A stretch of 64,000 bases of DNA from Citrobacter freundii. Lineage in GTDB: Bacteria; Pseudomonadota; Gammaproteobacteria; Enterobacterales; Enterobacteriaceae. Positions within the stretch are counted from its first letter, which is position 1. Each line of letters starts with the position of its first letter. This document shows positions 29,027 to 36,870 of this stretch, in pieces. The stretch lies in NCBI RefSeq assembly GCF_029717145.1, contig NZ_CP099222.1, positions 2,356,001 through 2,420,000 of the forward strand, written 5' to 3'. A program made the position numbers and the translations under genes. The notes under the pieces were generated by a model that made no database searches, was not told the DNA's origin, and worked only from the letters and a program-made list of their open reading frames with translations.

Positions 29027-29246
29027 AGTTGGCTTCGATTAACTGCGCAACATCATTGCTGTTAATTTCCCGCGCGTTGCCATCCTGATCGGTATAGCTG
29101 GTCATCCCGGTGTCTTTATCCAACTGCGGTTTGCCCTGGGTGACGATAGTTTGCCCACTTTTCGTGGTCATGACGTAATCCGTTGAACAACCTGCCAGAG
29201 TAAACAGCATTACGCCTGCGCAAAGGCAGATAAATGGCTTTTTCAT
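29025..29246 (-). CDS. Small YgdI/YgdR-family lipoprotein
   Basis: A 73-residue lipoprotein. The signal peptide MKKPFICLCAGVMLFTLAGC carries the lipobox LAGC with the acylated Cys20, followed by the DUF903 (YgdI/YgdR) SH3-like domain (DYVMTTKSGQTIVTQGKPQL). Ser21 after the cysteine suggests outer-membrane sorting. Function of the family is unknown. It lies alone between ansP and yncE; its leftward end meets the ansP terminator. Confidence 0.88.
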   Translation of the reverse strand: MKKPFICLCAGVMLFTLAGCSTDYVMTTKSGQTIVTQGKPQLDKDTGMTSYTDQDGNAREINSNDVAQLIEAN

Positions 29247-29383
29247 GATATTCCTGTGTTATGCAATGAGCCGATAAGGACCTAGTGTAAGTCCCTGATG
29301 TTTATCAGGCCAGCGATGGGGTGTAACGAGGCGTATCGTGGGGTATGGATAAATAACAGGAGGGGTTTCCCCCTCCGGGTAAA

Positions 29384-30445
29384 TTACAGCGCGATGCGAA
29401 TCACATCATCCGGCTGTGTGGCTTCCTGCTCACGTGAAGATTTTTGTTTCACGCTAACATACAGGGTTTTGCCATCAGCGGAGAGCGCCAGGCTGTTCGG
29501 GAACGTCGGGGTGTCGAATGTTTTGACGACTTTATAGCTTTTCGCGTCAATCACGCTGACCTTACCGGCCTGACGATGCGTCACGTAGGCTTCATTGCGC
29601 GCAGGGTTGAACAGCACAGCCAGAGATTCCGGCGCGGCGACTTTCGCCAGTACTTTGCCGTCACGGGTATCAATCACCAGCACTTCTGCCGCTTTAGAAT
29701 CGGTAATAAACGCGCGGTTACCAGCGGTATCCAGGCTCAGGTTGATAAAGAAATGCTCTTTGCCGTCATCCAGCAGCTTTTTGCGGCTGAGAATTTTATT
29801 GTCTGCGGTATCGATGGTAATAAACTCACCGTCAGCATTGGTGGTGTACAAGCGTTTAGCCTTGCTGTCGACAGCCAGACCGGTGCTCATTTTACCGGTG
29901 TTAGCAATGGTGGTTTTCAGTTTGATGGTTTCACCGTCGACCACCCAGATCACGCTCTCTTTACCAATCCCGCTGATGTAGACCGTGTTGGTGGCGTCAT
30001 CGGCTACCAGCTGACGCGGCTGCAGCGGACGGACATCTTCCGAACGTTTACGCGCATCCAGTACCAGACGGCCTTTTACGTCGCCGGTTTTAGCATCCAT
30101 CGCGGTGACTGCACTGTTGACAGTATTACCAAACCACAGGGTCTGTGTCGCATTATTGATGGTGGCGCCAAACGGTTTCAGGTCGTTATGAATCGCCTGA
30201 GTTACTTCCAGCGTGATCGGATCGAGACGGTAAACCACCCCGCCCTTATCCAGCTTACGACTCTGGGAGGTGGCAAGCCACAGCGCGTTTTCCTGTTGGC
30301 TGTACGCCATTTCGTAGGCGCCTTTGCCTACCGCTTTGCGCAGCAGTTCTTCCGCAGCCTGCGTACTAAAAGAGGATGCAACAAGCAGTGAACCTAACAG
30401 TAAAGAACCACGCAGACGCGGTGAAAACAGATGACGTAAAGACAT
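29384..30445 (-). CDS. yncE: YncE, periplasmic seven-bladed beta-propeller
   Basis: A 353-residue protein with Sec signal peptide (MSLRHLFSPRLRGSLLLGSL, cleaved near Ala30) followed by YVTN-type propeller repeats, for example NTVYISGIGKESVIWVVDGE, KRLYTTNADGEFITIDTADN and GKTLYVSVKQK. It is almost the same as E. coli YncE, a secreted Fur-regulated protein able to bind single-stranded DNA, with unclear role. The start at 30445 matches the family; an in-frame ATG eight codons earlier is less likely. A good Fur box lies upstream. The TonB receptor gene yncD, divergent from yncE in E. coli, is absent. Confidence 0.94.
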   Translation of the reverse strand: MSLRHLFSPRLRGSLLLGSLLVASSFSTQAAEELLRKAVGKGAYEMAYSQQENALWLATSQSRKLDKGGVVYRLDPITLEVTQAIHNDLKPFGATINNATQTLWFGNTVNSAVTAMDAKTGDVKGRLVLDARKRSEDVRPLQPRQLVADDATNTVYISGIGKESVIWVVDGETIKLKTTIANTGKMSTGLAVDSKAKRLYTTNADGEFITIDTADNKILSRKKLLDDGKEHFFINLSLDTAGNRAFITDSKAAEVLVIDTRDGKVLAKVAAPESLAVLFNPARNEAYVTHRQAGKVSVIDAKSYKVVKTFDTPTFPNSLALSADGKTLYVSVKQKSSREQEATQPDDVIRIAL

Positions 30446-30527
30446 GACGACTCCCTTTGATAAATTCATTTGTTACTGCTTCACAATGCTTCAATCAGCA
30501 AAATCATGGTTTTGCCTTTTTAAGAAT

Positions 30528-30546
30528 GAGAATAGTAATCATTATT
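30528..30546. promoter_or_regulatory. Fur box upstream of yncE
   Basis: GAGAATAGTAATCATTATT agrees with the 19-base Fur consensus at 15 positions (own count), with the right half AATCATTATT nearly perfect. It is 83 bases before the yncE start codon, consistent with iron repression of yncE. Confidence 0.75.
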
Positions 30547-30614
30547 TATCTCAAAGTGGAGTGTTTATTCGCTTTCTGGCAACAACCTTCTTATTTTCTC
30601 CATAAATGCTTAAC

Positions 30615-30639
30615 GTGCCGCTCACAAACAGAGCGGCAC
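30615..30639. terminator. Hairpin after curA
   Basis: GTGCCGCTC (30615-30623) and GAGCGGCAC (30631-30639) form a nine-base-pair stem with a seven-base loop, 16 bases beyond the curA stop. There is no clear T run on either strand, so termination may be inefficient. Confidence 0.6.
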
Positions 30640-30654
30640 ACCGGATTTTCGCGA

Positions 30655-31689
30655 TTAATCTTCAGCGAGCCGGATCACAACCTTGCCAAAGTTTTTCCCG
30701 GTCAGCAGACCAATAAAGGCTGCCGGAGCATTCTCCAGCCCCTCCGTAATCTGTTCCCGGTACTGGATTTTGCCTTCTTTGACCCAGCGTCCCATCTCCT
30801 GCTGGAACTCATGAATGCGATGACCGTAATCCTGACCAATAATAAAGCCCTGCATCCGGATGCGCTTTTTCAGTATGGTGGCCATCAGCAGCGGTAAGCG
30901 GTCGGGACCTGCCGGTAACGCCGTGGCGTTATAACCACTGACCAGCCCACACACCGGAATGCGCGCAGAGGTGTTGAGTAACGGCAGCACCGCGTCGAAG
31001 ACTTTGCCGCCAACGTTTTCATAATAGATGTCGATCCCCTGCGGACAAGCCTGCGCCAGCTGTTGCGCGAAATCAGGCGCATGGTGATCGAGGCAAAGAT
31101 CAAAGCCGAGCACCTCGGTGGCATGACGGCATTTTTGCGCTCCACCGGCCACGCCGACTACCCGACACCCTTTGAGTTTGCCAATTTGCCCGACGGTTGC
31201 GCCTACCGGCCCGGTGGCTGCTGCCACCACCAACGTCTCTCCGGCTTTAGGTTGGCCGATATCCAGCAGCCCCATATACGCGGTAAAGCCCGGCATGCCC
31301 AACAGACCTAACGCCCAGGATGGATGTTCAGGGTTATCGCCTAATTTTACCAGCCCGCTACCATCAGAAATGTCGAAATCCTGCCAGCCGCTGTAGCTCA
31401 GAACCCATTCACCAACGTGATAATCAGGATGATTTGATGCCATCACCCGGCTGACGGTACCGCCGACCATCACCGCGCCAATCTCCACCGGGGGAGAATA
31501 TGAAGGCTCATCGCTCATGCGACCGCGCATATAGGGATCGAGAGACAGATACACGTTGCGCAGTAAAACTTGCCCTTCCCCGGGAGTGGCGACAGCCCCC
31601 TCTTCCAGACGGAAATTACTGAGTACCGGAGCGCCATGGGGGCGTGAAGCCAGTACCCAGCGGCGATTGCGTTGCAGTTGTTGACTCAT
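30655..31689 (-). CDS. curA: NADPH-dependent curcumin reductase CurA
   Basis: A 344-residue zinc-independent medium-chain reductase of the leukotriene B4 12-hydroxydehydrogenase group. The segments SLDPYMRGRMSD near residue 50, the cofactor loop AAATGPVGATVGQIGKLKGC near 155 and YYENVGGKVFDAVLP near 240 are typical. It reduces double bonds of enones such as curcumin with NADPH. The start at 31689 (MSQQLQRNRRWVLASRP) is the family start; 12 upstream codons are open but unrelated. In E. coli the FadR-like gene mcbR lies upstream; here an XRE-cupin gene takes that place, in the same direction. Confidence 0.93.
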   Translation of the reverse strand: MSQQLQRNRRWVLASRPHGAPVLSNFRLEEGAVATPGEGQVLLRNVYLSLDPYMRGRMSDEPSYSPPVEIGAVMVGGTVSRVMASNHPDYHVGEWVLSYSGWQDFDISDGSGLVKLGDNPEHPSWALGLLGMPGFTAYMGLLDIGQPKAGETLVVAAATGPVGATVGQIGKLKGCRVVGVAGGAQKCRHATEVLGFDLCLDHHAPDFAQQLAQACPQGIDIYYENVGGKVFDAVLPLLNTSARIPVCGLVSGYNATALPAGPDRLPLLMATILKKRIRMQGFIIGQDYGHRIHEFQQEMGRWVKEGKIQYREQITEGLENAPAAFIGLLTGKNFGKVVIRLAED

Positions 31690-31758
31690 TGATGTTCTCC
31701 TCTGCTTTTGGCATGAATCCATCAATAGTAGACGCCCCGCGCTAGCGATGCTTTCACA

Positions 31759-32334
31759 TTAATTGCCGACGGCGTTTAACCGCACAACCAGATAAACACA
31801 GGGTTGCGCGGTTTCATTAATAAATCGGCAGTCATTCGGCGGGCCGAGTTCCAGACAATCACCGGCCTTCATTTCGTGGCGCGTGTCCCCTTCGACAAAT
31901 ACTAACTCCCCCTGCTGCAGCCAGATTAGCTGTCTGGCCTGTACGTAGGACGAAGCGGGCATGGGAATGTCGCTCCCGGCTGGCAGTTCTATCTGCACCA
32001 GATCGATGGGCAGATCGCTGCGCGGGGAGACGTGGCGGCGCAGATAATGGCTTTGCGGATCGTGCCAGACTGGCTGGTTGGCGAAGCGCAGCAGCTTGCC
32101 CTCCTGCATTTCAGCCCGCGCCATCAGCGTTGACATGCTGATGCCAAATGCCCCGGAAAGCCGCCCCAGCAGCGTTGCCGTTGGACTGCTCTCGCCACGC
32201 TCAATTTTATGGATCATGGCCCGCGACACGCCCGCGCGCTCGGCAAGTTCCGTCAGCGACCAGCCGCGAGATTCCCGTTCTATGCGAATTCTTGCACCGA
32301 TCCGTTGATTTATGCTGTCTTCAATAGTATTCAT
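31759..32334 (-). CDS. XRE-family regulator with C-terminal cupin (divergent from mnaT)
   Basis: A 191-residue two-domain regulator: helix-turn-helix at about residues 12-66 (GWSLTELAERAGVSRAMIHK, IERGESSPTATLLGRLSGAF) and a small-molecule-binding cupin at about 110-185 (LPIDLVQIELPAGSDIPMPA, WLQQGELVFVEGDTRHEMKAGDCLELGPP). It is divergent from mnaT-ydcZ with 37 bp between starts, so it very likely controls these two genes and itself. A perfect 8-base inverted repeat spans its own start codon. It is similar in layout to the regulator at 42835 and to SutR at the right edge. Confidence 0.87.
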   Translation of the reverse strand: MNTIEDSINQRIGARIRIERESRGWSLTELAERAGVSRAMIHKIERGESSPTATLLGRLSGAFGISMSTLMARAEMQEGKLLRFANQPVWHDPQSHYLRRHVSPRSDLPIDLVQIELPAGSDIPMPASSYVQARQLIWLQQGELVFVEGDTRHEMKAGDCLELGPPNDCRFINETAQPCVYLVVRLNAVGN

Positions 32335-32353
32335 ATTGTAATACTATAGTGAA
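32324..32353. promoter_or_regulatory. Palindromic operator over the XRE start codon
   Basis: ATAGTATT (32324-32331) and AATACTAT (32340-32347) are perfect inverted repeats with an eight-base spacer that contains the XRE gene start codon (complement of CAT at 32332-32334). The right arm runs into ACTATAGTGAA (32343-32353), an 11-mer found again upstream of the GNAT gene at 43883. Likely site of autorepression and of mnaT control. Confidence 0.6.
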
Positions 32354-32371
32354 CAACACCTGAGGTTCAAC

Positions 32372-32890
32372 ATGTCAATTCGCTTTGCCAGTAAAGAAGA
32401 CTGCGCCGCTATTGCAGAAATCTACAATCACGCGGTGCTGCATACGGCGGCTATCTGGAACGATCAAACTGTCGATGCCGAAAACCGTATATCCTGGTAC
32501 GAAGCCCGGAAAATACTGGGGTATCCGGTGCTGGTGAGTGAAGAGAATGACGTGGTCACCGGGTATGCGTCTTTCGGCGACTGGCGTAATTTTGATGGTT
32601 TTCGTCATACCGTTGAGCATTCGGTGTATGTGCATCCGGATCATCAAGGCAAAGGCCTGGGGCGCACATTACTCAGCCGGTTGATTGATGAGGCCCGCAG
32701 GTGCGGTAAGCATGTGATGGTCGCGGGCATTGAGTCGCAGAATCAGGCATCGTTGCACCTGCACAGCACGCTCGGTTTTGTCTTAACCGCGCAAATGCCG
32801 CAGGTGGGGACAAAGTTTGGCCGCTGGCTGGATCTGACCTTTATGCAGCTGCAACTGGACGATCGCCGCGATCCGGACGCACGCGGATGA
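32372..32890 (+). CDS. mnaT: L-amino acid N-acyltransferase MnaT
   Basis: A 172-residue GNAT enzyme starting MSIRFASKEDCAAIAEIYNH, close to E. coli MnaT (YncA), which acetylates methionine sulfone, methionine sulfoximine and related amino-acid analogues, and is related to phosphinothricin acetyltransferases. The acetyl-CoA site is HSVYVHPDHQGKGLGRTLLS, and the acceptor-site strand is VMVAGIESQNQASLHLHSTL. It overlaps ydcZ by four bases (ATGA) and is divergent from an XRE-cupin gene that probably controls it. Confidence 0.93.
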   Translation: MSIRFASKEDCAAIAEIYNHAVLHTAAIWNDQTVDAENRISWYEARKILGYPVLVSEENDVVTGYASFGDWRNFDGFRHTVEHSVYVHPDHQGKGLGRTLLSRLIDEARRCGKHVMVAGIESQNQASLHLHSTLGFVLTAQMPQVGTKFGRWLDLTFMQLQLDDRRDPDARG

Positions 32891-33336
32891 ACTCGACGCT
32901 AACCCTCTCCTTTCTGATTGCCGCCGGCATTGGTCTGGTGGTGCAGAACACCTTAATGGTACGTATTACTCAGACCTCTTCAACCATTCTGATTGCCATG
33001 CTGCGCAATTCGCTAGTGGGGATTGTGCTGTTTGTCAGCATTCTGTGGTTTAAGCAAGGTATGGCGGGGTTTGGTGAGCTGGTTTCCAGCGTACGCTGGT
33101 GGACGTTAATTCCCGGTTTATTGGGTTCGTTTTTTGTCTTCGCCAGTATTAGCGGCTATCAACATGTGGGGGCTGCCACCACCATTGCGGTGCTGGTTGC
33201 CAGTCAGTTGATTGGCGGTCTGCTACTGGATATCTTGCGAAGCAACGGCGTACCGCTGCGTGCGCTGGTGGGGCCAGTTTGTGGCGCGGTGTTGCTGGTA
33301 ATCGGCGCCTGGCTGGTGGCCAGACGCGCGTTTTAA
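32887..33336 (+). CDS. ydcZ: YdcZ, DMT-superfamily (DUF606) inner-membrane protein
   Basis: A 149-residue hydrophobic protein with about five membrane segments, the first SFLIAAGIGLVVQNTLMVRI and the last GPVCGAVLLVIGAWLVARRA. It belongs to the half-size DMT transporters of the DUF606 group, which work as pairs or dimers; export of small metabolites is proposed for the family but no substrate is known. Translational coupling to mnaT (ATGA overlap) suggests that it may export the acetylated or toxic amino acid handled by MnaT. Confidence 0.9.
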   Translation: MNSTLTLSFLIAAGIGLVVQNTLMVRITQTSSTILIAMLRNSLVGIVLFVSILWFKQGMAGFGELVSSVRWWTLIPGLLGSFFVFASISGYQHVGAATTIAVLVASQLIGGLLLDILRSNGVPLRALVGPVCGAVLLVIGAWLVARRAF

Positions 33337-33337
33337 C

Positions 33338-33415
33338 TGCCTGATGGCGCTTTGCTTATCAGGCCAACGGAATATGCCTGTAGGCCTGATAAGGTGTGAG
33401 CACCGCCATCCGGCA
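33338..33415. repeat. BIME-type double REP between convergent ydcZ and ydcY
   Basis: TGCCTGATGGCGCTTTGCTT with ATCAGGC following (33338-33364), and GTAGGCCTGATAAGG to ATCCGGCA (33380-33415), form two head-to-tail REP units with the standard GCCTGATGGCGC and GCCATCCGGCA ends. They fill the gap between convergent genes. Confidence 0.85.
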
Positions 33416-33423
33416 AGGAAATA

Positions 33424-33657
33424 TCAGAGAATAGTGCCACCTTTGGTGAGCTGCTCGCGGCGGGCTTCCATATCCTCTTTATACTGACGACCATGATGCG
33501 CAATCGCCGTGCGCAGACGCTGTTGCTGGGTGTAGCGATCTTCCCGGCTCAGTTCTGCATCATCGCTGAGCGCAATCAGCAGTTCGTTCATATGCGTAAT
33601 GACGCTCTCTTCAATGGCGGCGTCGACGCGGGCGCTGACCTCATCCAGGTGCGACAT
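33424..33657 (-). CDS. ydcY: Small conserved protein YdcY
   Basis: A 77-residue soluble, charged, probably helical protein of the DUF2526 family (MSHLDEVSARVDAAIEESVI at the start, KGGTIL at the end), as in E. coli next to ydcZ. No membrane segment or signal peptide. Function unknown. It lies 17 bp downstream of a dipeptide-binding-protein gene on the same strand, and may be co-transcribed with it here, an arrangement absent from K-12. Confidence 0.9.
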   Translation of the reverse strand: MSHLDEVSARVDAAIEESVITHMNELLIALSDDAELSREDRYTQQQRLRTAIAHHGRQYKEDMEARREQLTKGGTIL

Positions 33658-33674
33658 ACTTTCTCCTTAACTGA

Positions 33675-35273
33675 TTAATTTAATTTAGCTTTTGAAAAAT
33701 CACTGCCCATCAGGCTAACGCTGTATCCGCTGACGTTACTGCGTGTGGCATAAAACGTTTTGCCGTTTGCCAGCGCGATCCACGGCGCCTGCTGGTAGAA
33801 AATCTCTTGCGACTGCTGGTAAAGCGCGGCACGTTCTTGCGGCTTGCTCACCTGTTTCGCCTTTTGCACCAGCGCATTATACGCTTTATCGCACCAGCGT
33901 GCGGCGTTGGATCCGGTTTTAATGCTGTTGCAGCCCAGCAGGACATCAGCGAAGTTATCCGGATCGCCGTTGTCAGACATCCAGCCAAACAGCGCGGTGT
34001 CGTGCTCGCCCTTACGCATTCCGGAGAGGTACTCGCCCCACTCCCAGGAAACGATTTTCGCCTTCACGCCAACCTTCGCCCAGTCGCTTTGGATCATCTC
34101 AGCGATCCGACGGGAGTTCGGGTTGTACGGACGTTGAACCGGCATCGACCATAGCGTCGCCTCAAAACCGTTCTCCAGCCCAGCTTTCTTCAGCAGTTCT
34201 TTCGCTTTTTGCGGGTCGTAATCGTAGTCCTTCAGATCGTTGTTAAAGCCCATCATATTCGGCGGAATCGGTGATTTTGCCACCGTGCCTGAACCTAAAA
34301 AGACGGCGTTAATGATCGCTTTTTTATCGGTCGCGTAGTTCAGCGCCTGACGTACCAATACGTTATCAAATGGTTTTTTCTCGGTATTAAATGCCAGATA
34401 ACCGACGTTCAGTGCGTCGACCGAATGCAGCGTCAGGTCGTTGTTTTTCTTAATTTCCTCAAACTGCACCGGCGCAGGCGCGGGAATTATCTGGCACTCA
34501 TTGGTTTGCAGTTTTGCCAGTCGCGTTTGCACGTTTGGCGTAATGGCGAAGATCAGGTGTTTGGTCGGAACGTCACCATCCCAGTAGTTCGGGTTGGCCA
34601 GATAGCGGATCTGTGAATCCTGCTTATACTGTTGCAGCACGTAAGGTCCGGTGCCAATCGGCCAGGTATCGACGTTTTCCGGCGTACCTTTTTTCAGCAT
34701 CTGGTCGGCATATTCCGCAGAGAGAATGGACGCGAAGTCCATCCCCCAGTCGGCCAGAAACGCCGCATTAGGTTCGTTCAGCACAAACTGGACATGATAA
34801 TCATCAACCTTCTTCACCTCTTTGATCAGCTTGTCCAACCCGACATCGTTGAAGTACTCATAGTTACCCTGCGAGACGTTATGGTACGGATGATCGGCAT
34901 CTTTCTGACGTAATACCGAGAACAGAACGTCATCCGCGTTGAAATCACGGGTCGGTTTGAAGAATTTATTGCTGTTGAACTTCACGCCCTGACGCAGGGT
35001 AAAGGTATACGTCAAGCCATCCGGGGATATCGTCCAGTCGGTAGCCAGAGACGGCACCGGGGTATTTTTCACCGGATCAAAGTTAATCAGTCGGTTATAC
35101 AGCACCTGAGAACTGGCCACAAACGACGGACCGGAGCTGGCGATTTGCGGGTTAAAGGATTCGGGAGACGCTTCAGAGCAGTAGATAAGGGTGTCGGTAT
35201 TGGCAGCAAATACAGCGCCGGTTGGTAATCCCGCGCTGAGCGCCAGCGCGAGCAACGTTTTCCTTGCAATCAT
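33675..35273 (-). CDS. Orphan family 5 (DppA-like) peptide-binding protein
   Basis: A 532-residue periplasmic binding protein with Sec signal peptide (MIARKTLLALALSAGLPTGA, cleavage after AVFA). Family 5 motifs are present: TLIYCSEASPESFNPQI, the strand GTGPYVLQQYKQDSQIRYLANPNYW region near residue 220 and the DppA-like block LFGWMSDNGDPDNFADVLLGC near 430. It should bind dipeptides or haem like DppA. No permease or ATPase genes are nearby, so it must use a transporter encoded elsewhere, probably DppBCDF. The start at 35273 is set by the signal peptide; 24 upstream codons in frame are unrelated. Divergent from srfA. Confidence 0.88.
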   Translation of the reverse strand: MIARKTLLALALSAGLPTGAVFAANTDTLIYCSEASPESFNPQIASSGPSFVASSQVLYNRLINFDPVKNTPVPSLATDWTISPDGLTYTFTLRQGVKFNSNKFFKPTRDFNADDVLFSVLRQKDADHPYHNVSQGNYEYFNDVGLDKLIKEVKKVDDYHVQFVLNEPNAAFLADWGMDFASILSAEYADQMLKKGTPENVDTWPIGTGPYVLQQYKQDSQIRYLANPNYWDGDVPTKHLIFAITPNVQTRLAKLQTNECQIIPAPAPVQFEEIKKNNDLTLHSVDALNVGYLAFNTEKKPFDNVLVRQALNYATDKKAIINAVFLGSGTVAKSPIPPNMMGFNNDLKDYDYDPQKAKELLKKAGLENGFEATLWSMPVQRPYNPNSRRIAEMIQSDWAKVGVKAKIVSWEWGEYLSGMRKGEHDTALFGWMSDNGDPDNFADVLLGCNSIKTGSNAARWCDKAYNALVQKAKQVSKPQERAALYQQSQEIFYQQAPWIALANGKTFYATRSNVSGYSVSLMGSDFSKAKLN

Positions 35274-35555
35274 TGTTGTATGCCTTCTTATTTTATTATT
35301 CATCACATTATCAGAGCATAGCTGACAAAAACTGACTAATAACAAATCACTATCAGGTTATTCTTATCCGGTGGTTTTCGCTGATTAATTCGACAGCACC
35401 GGTGAAATAATTTCCCTTAAGTCTTTTTCAAAACGTCAAGATTTTTCCCCGCGCTCTATGCCATGAAAATTCGCCCCTTTTTGCCTCTCTTCCACCGTTT
35501 GCTCGCGTTTATAAACCGTAAAGTAGATGTGTGAAGAAGTCTAAGGGATAACAAC

Positions 35556-36866
35556 GTGGCAAAAACTCTCTTGCGCAGCGGCAATTTGGATGACTATCAG
35601 GCCGTGGGCGGCGGTGGTCAGGCCGTTTTTGATTCAGCATTGCAAATTCGTGAAACGCTTCGTCTGCGAAAACAGCAGGCCATGGCCGATTGTCTGGCGA
35701 TCCCGCAAGTCAATGATAATGGCGATCGGGTTGACTGGTATTCCCCGATTGAAGGACAAGCCGTCGCCTGGAAAGCCGCAGATGAAGACGCACGCTTTCG
35801 GGCATTACGCTATCTGGCCAGCACGCTGGACAGCGCGGCGACTCTCAGTCGTAAAAGCCTGCAATCGGGTAAAACCTCGCTGCAATTGTTTGGTTCTCTG
35901 CTGGAAAAGGCCGTTCAGTTTCCTGGGGAAAATCACGTTTTTCTGGTTGATGGCAAACCGGTGATAACGTTCTGGGGATTCGTCAATCTGAACGAAAACA
36001 CGCGTGACGATGTGCTCGACTGCTTGCGGATTGCCGATGTTCCTCCGGTCATGCCCGCACAGCAAGCCGAACCTGAAGAAGATATGGTCGTCCCGGAAAT
36101 CACCTTTGCCGAAGCCGATGCACCTTTACTGACTCCGGTCGTGGAAACACCCAAGCCCGCAGAACCTGAACCGCAGCCCCCGGTCATCGTAAATGAACCC
36201 GAGGCCTCACCACCGCCCATATTGCCAACACCTGCGCGTAAACTGCCGCTGTGGAGCCTGCCGGTTGCCGCGGTCATTATTGCCGCTATCGTTGGACCGT
36301 TACTGTGGAAACAGCAGGCGACACGCCCTGCGCCCGCGCTGCAGCCGATTGAGGTTGCGAAGGTCGACATCAAGCCGCTACCCGTACTGACACCTTCGCT
36401 GCCGCTGCATCGCGCGGAAGTTGTCCCGGTGGTAAAAAAAGAGAAGCCTGCCGAGGGGCCGGTGGTGATTGCCGCGATCCCGAAAGATGCGCTGGTCATG
36501 GACGCGAACCAGATGAAGGTCGGCACCACCCGCTTCCTCAACGGTAACTGGCGCGTGATGGTCGACATCAAAGATCCGGTCAGCGGTAAAGCGCCCTCGC
36601 TGCGTTATCAGATCCAGACCAATAAAGGCACTGCGCGAGTCGTCCACGGCGACAATGTGGTATGTCGTGCGGAGATTTTCTCCGGTCTGCACCAGTCGGG
36701 TGAATTAATGATTAAAAGTCGTGGGAACGCGCGTTGTACGGACGGCTCGCGTTATCCGATGCCGGAAATCACCTGTAAAGCGGGAACCAACGACGTAGCC
36801 GCCTGTACCGCACGTTATGACGATCACGCGGAGATCCCCATGACCATCAAAAAGATAGGTGCCTGA
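35556..36866 (+). CDS. srfA: SrfA, membrane-anchored subunit of the SrfABC system
   Basis: A 436-residue protein matching Salmonella SrfA. An N-terminal soluble domain (to about 165) is followed by a Pro/Glu-rich linker (about 165-225, with PAEPEPQPPVIVNEPEASPP), one membrane segment (LPLWSLPVAAVIIAAIVGPL, about 230-250) and a C-terminal domain with four cysteines, presumably periplasmic (VCRAEIF, ARCTDGSRYP, ITCKAGTNDVAACTARY). The start is GTG 35556, preceded by TAAGGGA. It overlaps or nearly touches srfB. In Salmonella srfABC is activated by SsrB; the biochemical role is unknown. Confidence 0.87.
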   Translation: MAKTLLRSGNLDDYQAVGGGGQAVFDSALQIRETLRLRKQQAMADCLAIPQVNDNGDRVDWYSPIEGQAVAWKAADEDARFRALRYLASTLDSAATLSRKSLQSGKTSLQLFGSLLEKAVQFPGENHVFLVDGKPVITFWGFVNLNENTRDDVLDCLRIADVPPVMPAQQAEPEEDMVVPEITFAEADAPLLTPVVETPKPAEPEPQPPVIVNEPEASPPPILPTPARKLPLWSLPVAAVIIAAIVGPLLWKQQATRPAPALQPIEVAKVDIKPLPVLTPSLPLHRAEVVPVVKKEKPAEGPVVIAAIPKDALVMDANQMKVGTTRFLNGNWRVMVDIKDPVSGKAPSLRYQIQTNKGTARVVHGDNVVCRAEIFSGLHQSGELMIKSRGNARCTDGSRYPMPEITCKAGTNDVAACTARYDDHAEIPMTIKKIGA

Positions 36867-36870
36867 TTTT

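Noticed and set aside
29444-30391. 315-codon plus-strand frame opposite yncE
   Set aside because: yncE matches its family over the full length; the antisense frame shows no domain or ribosome binding site.
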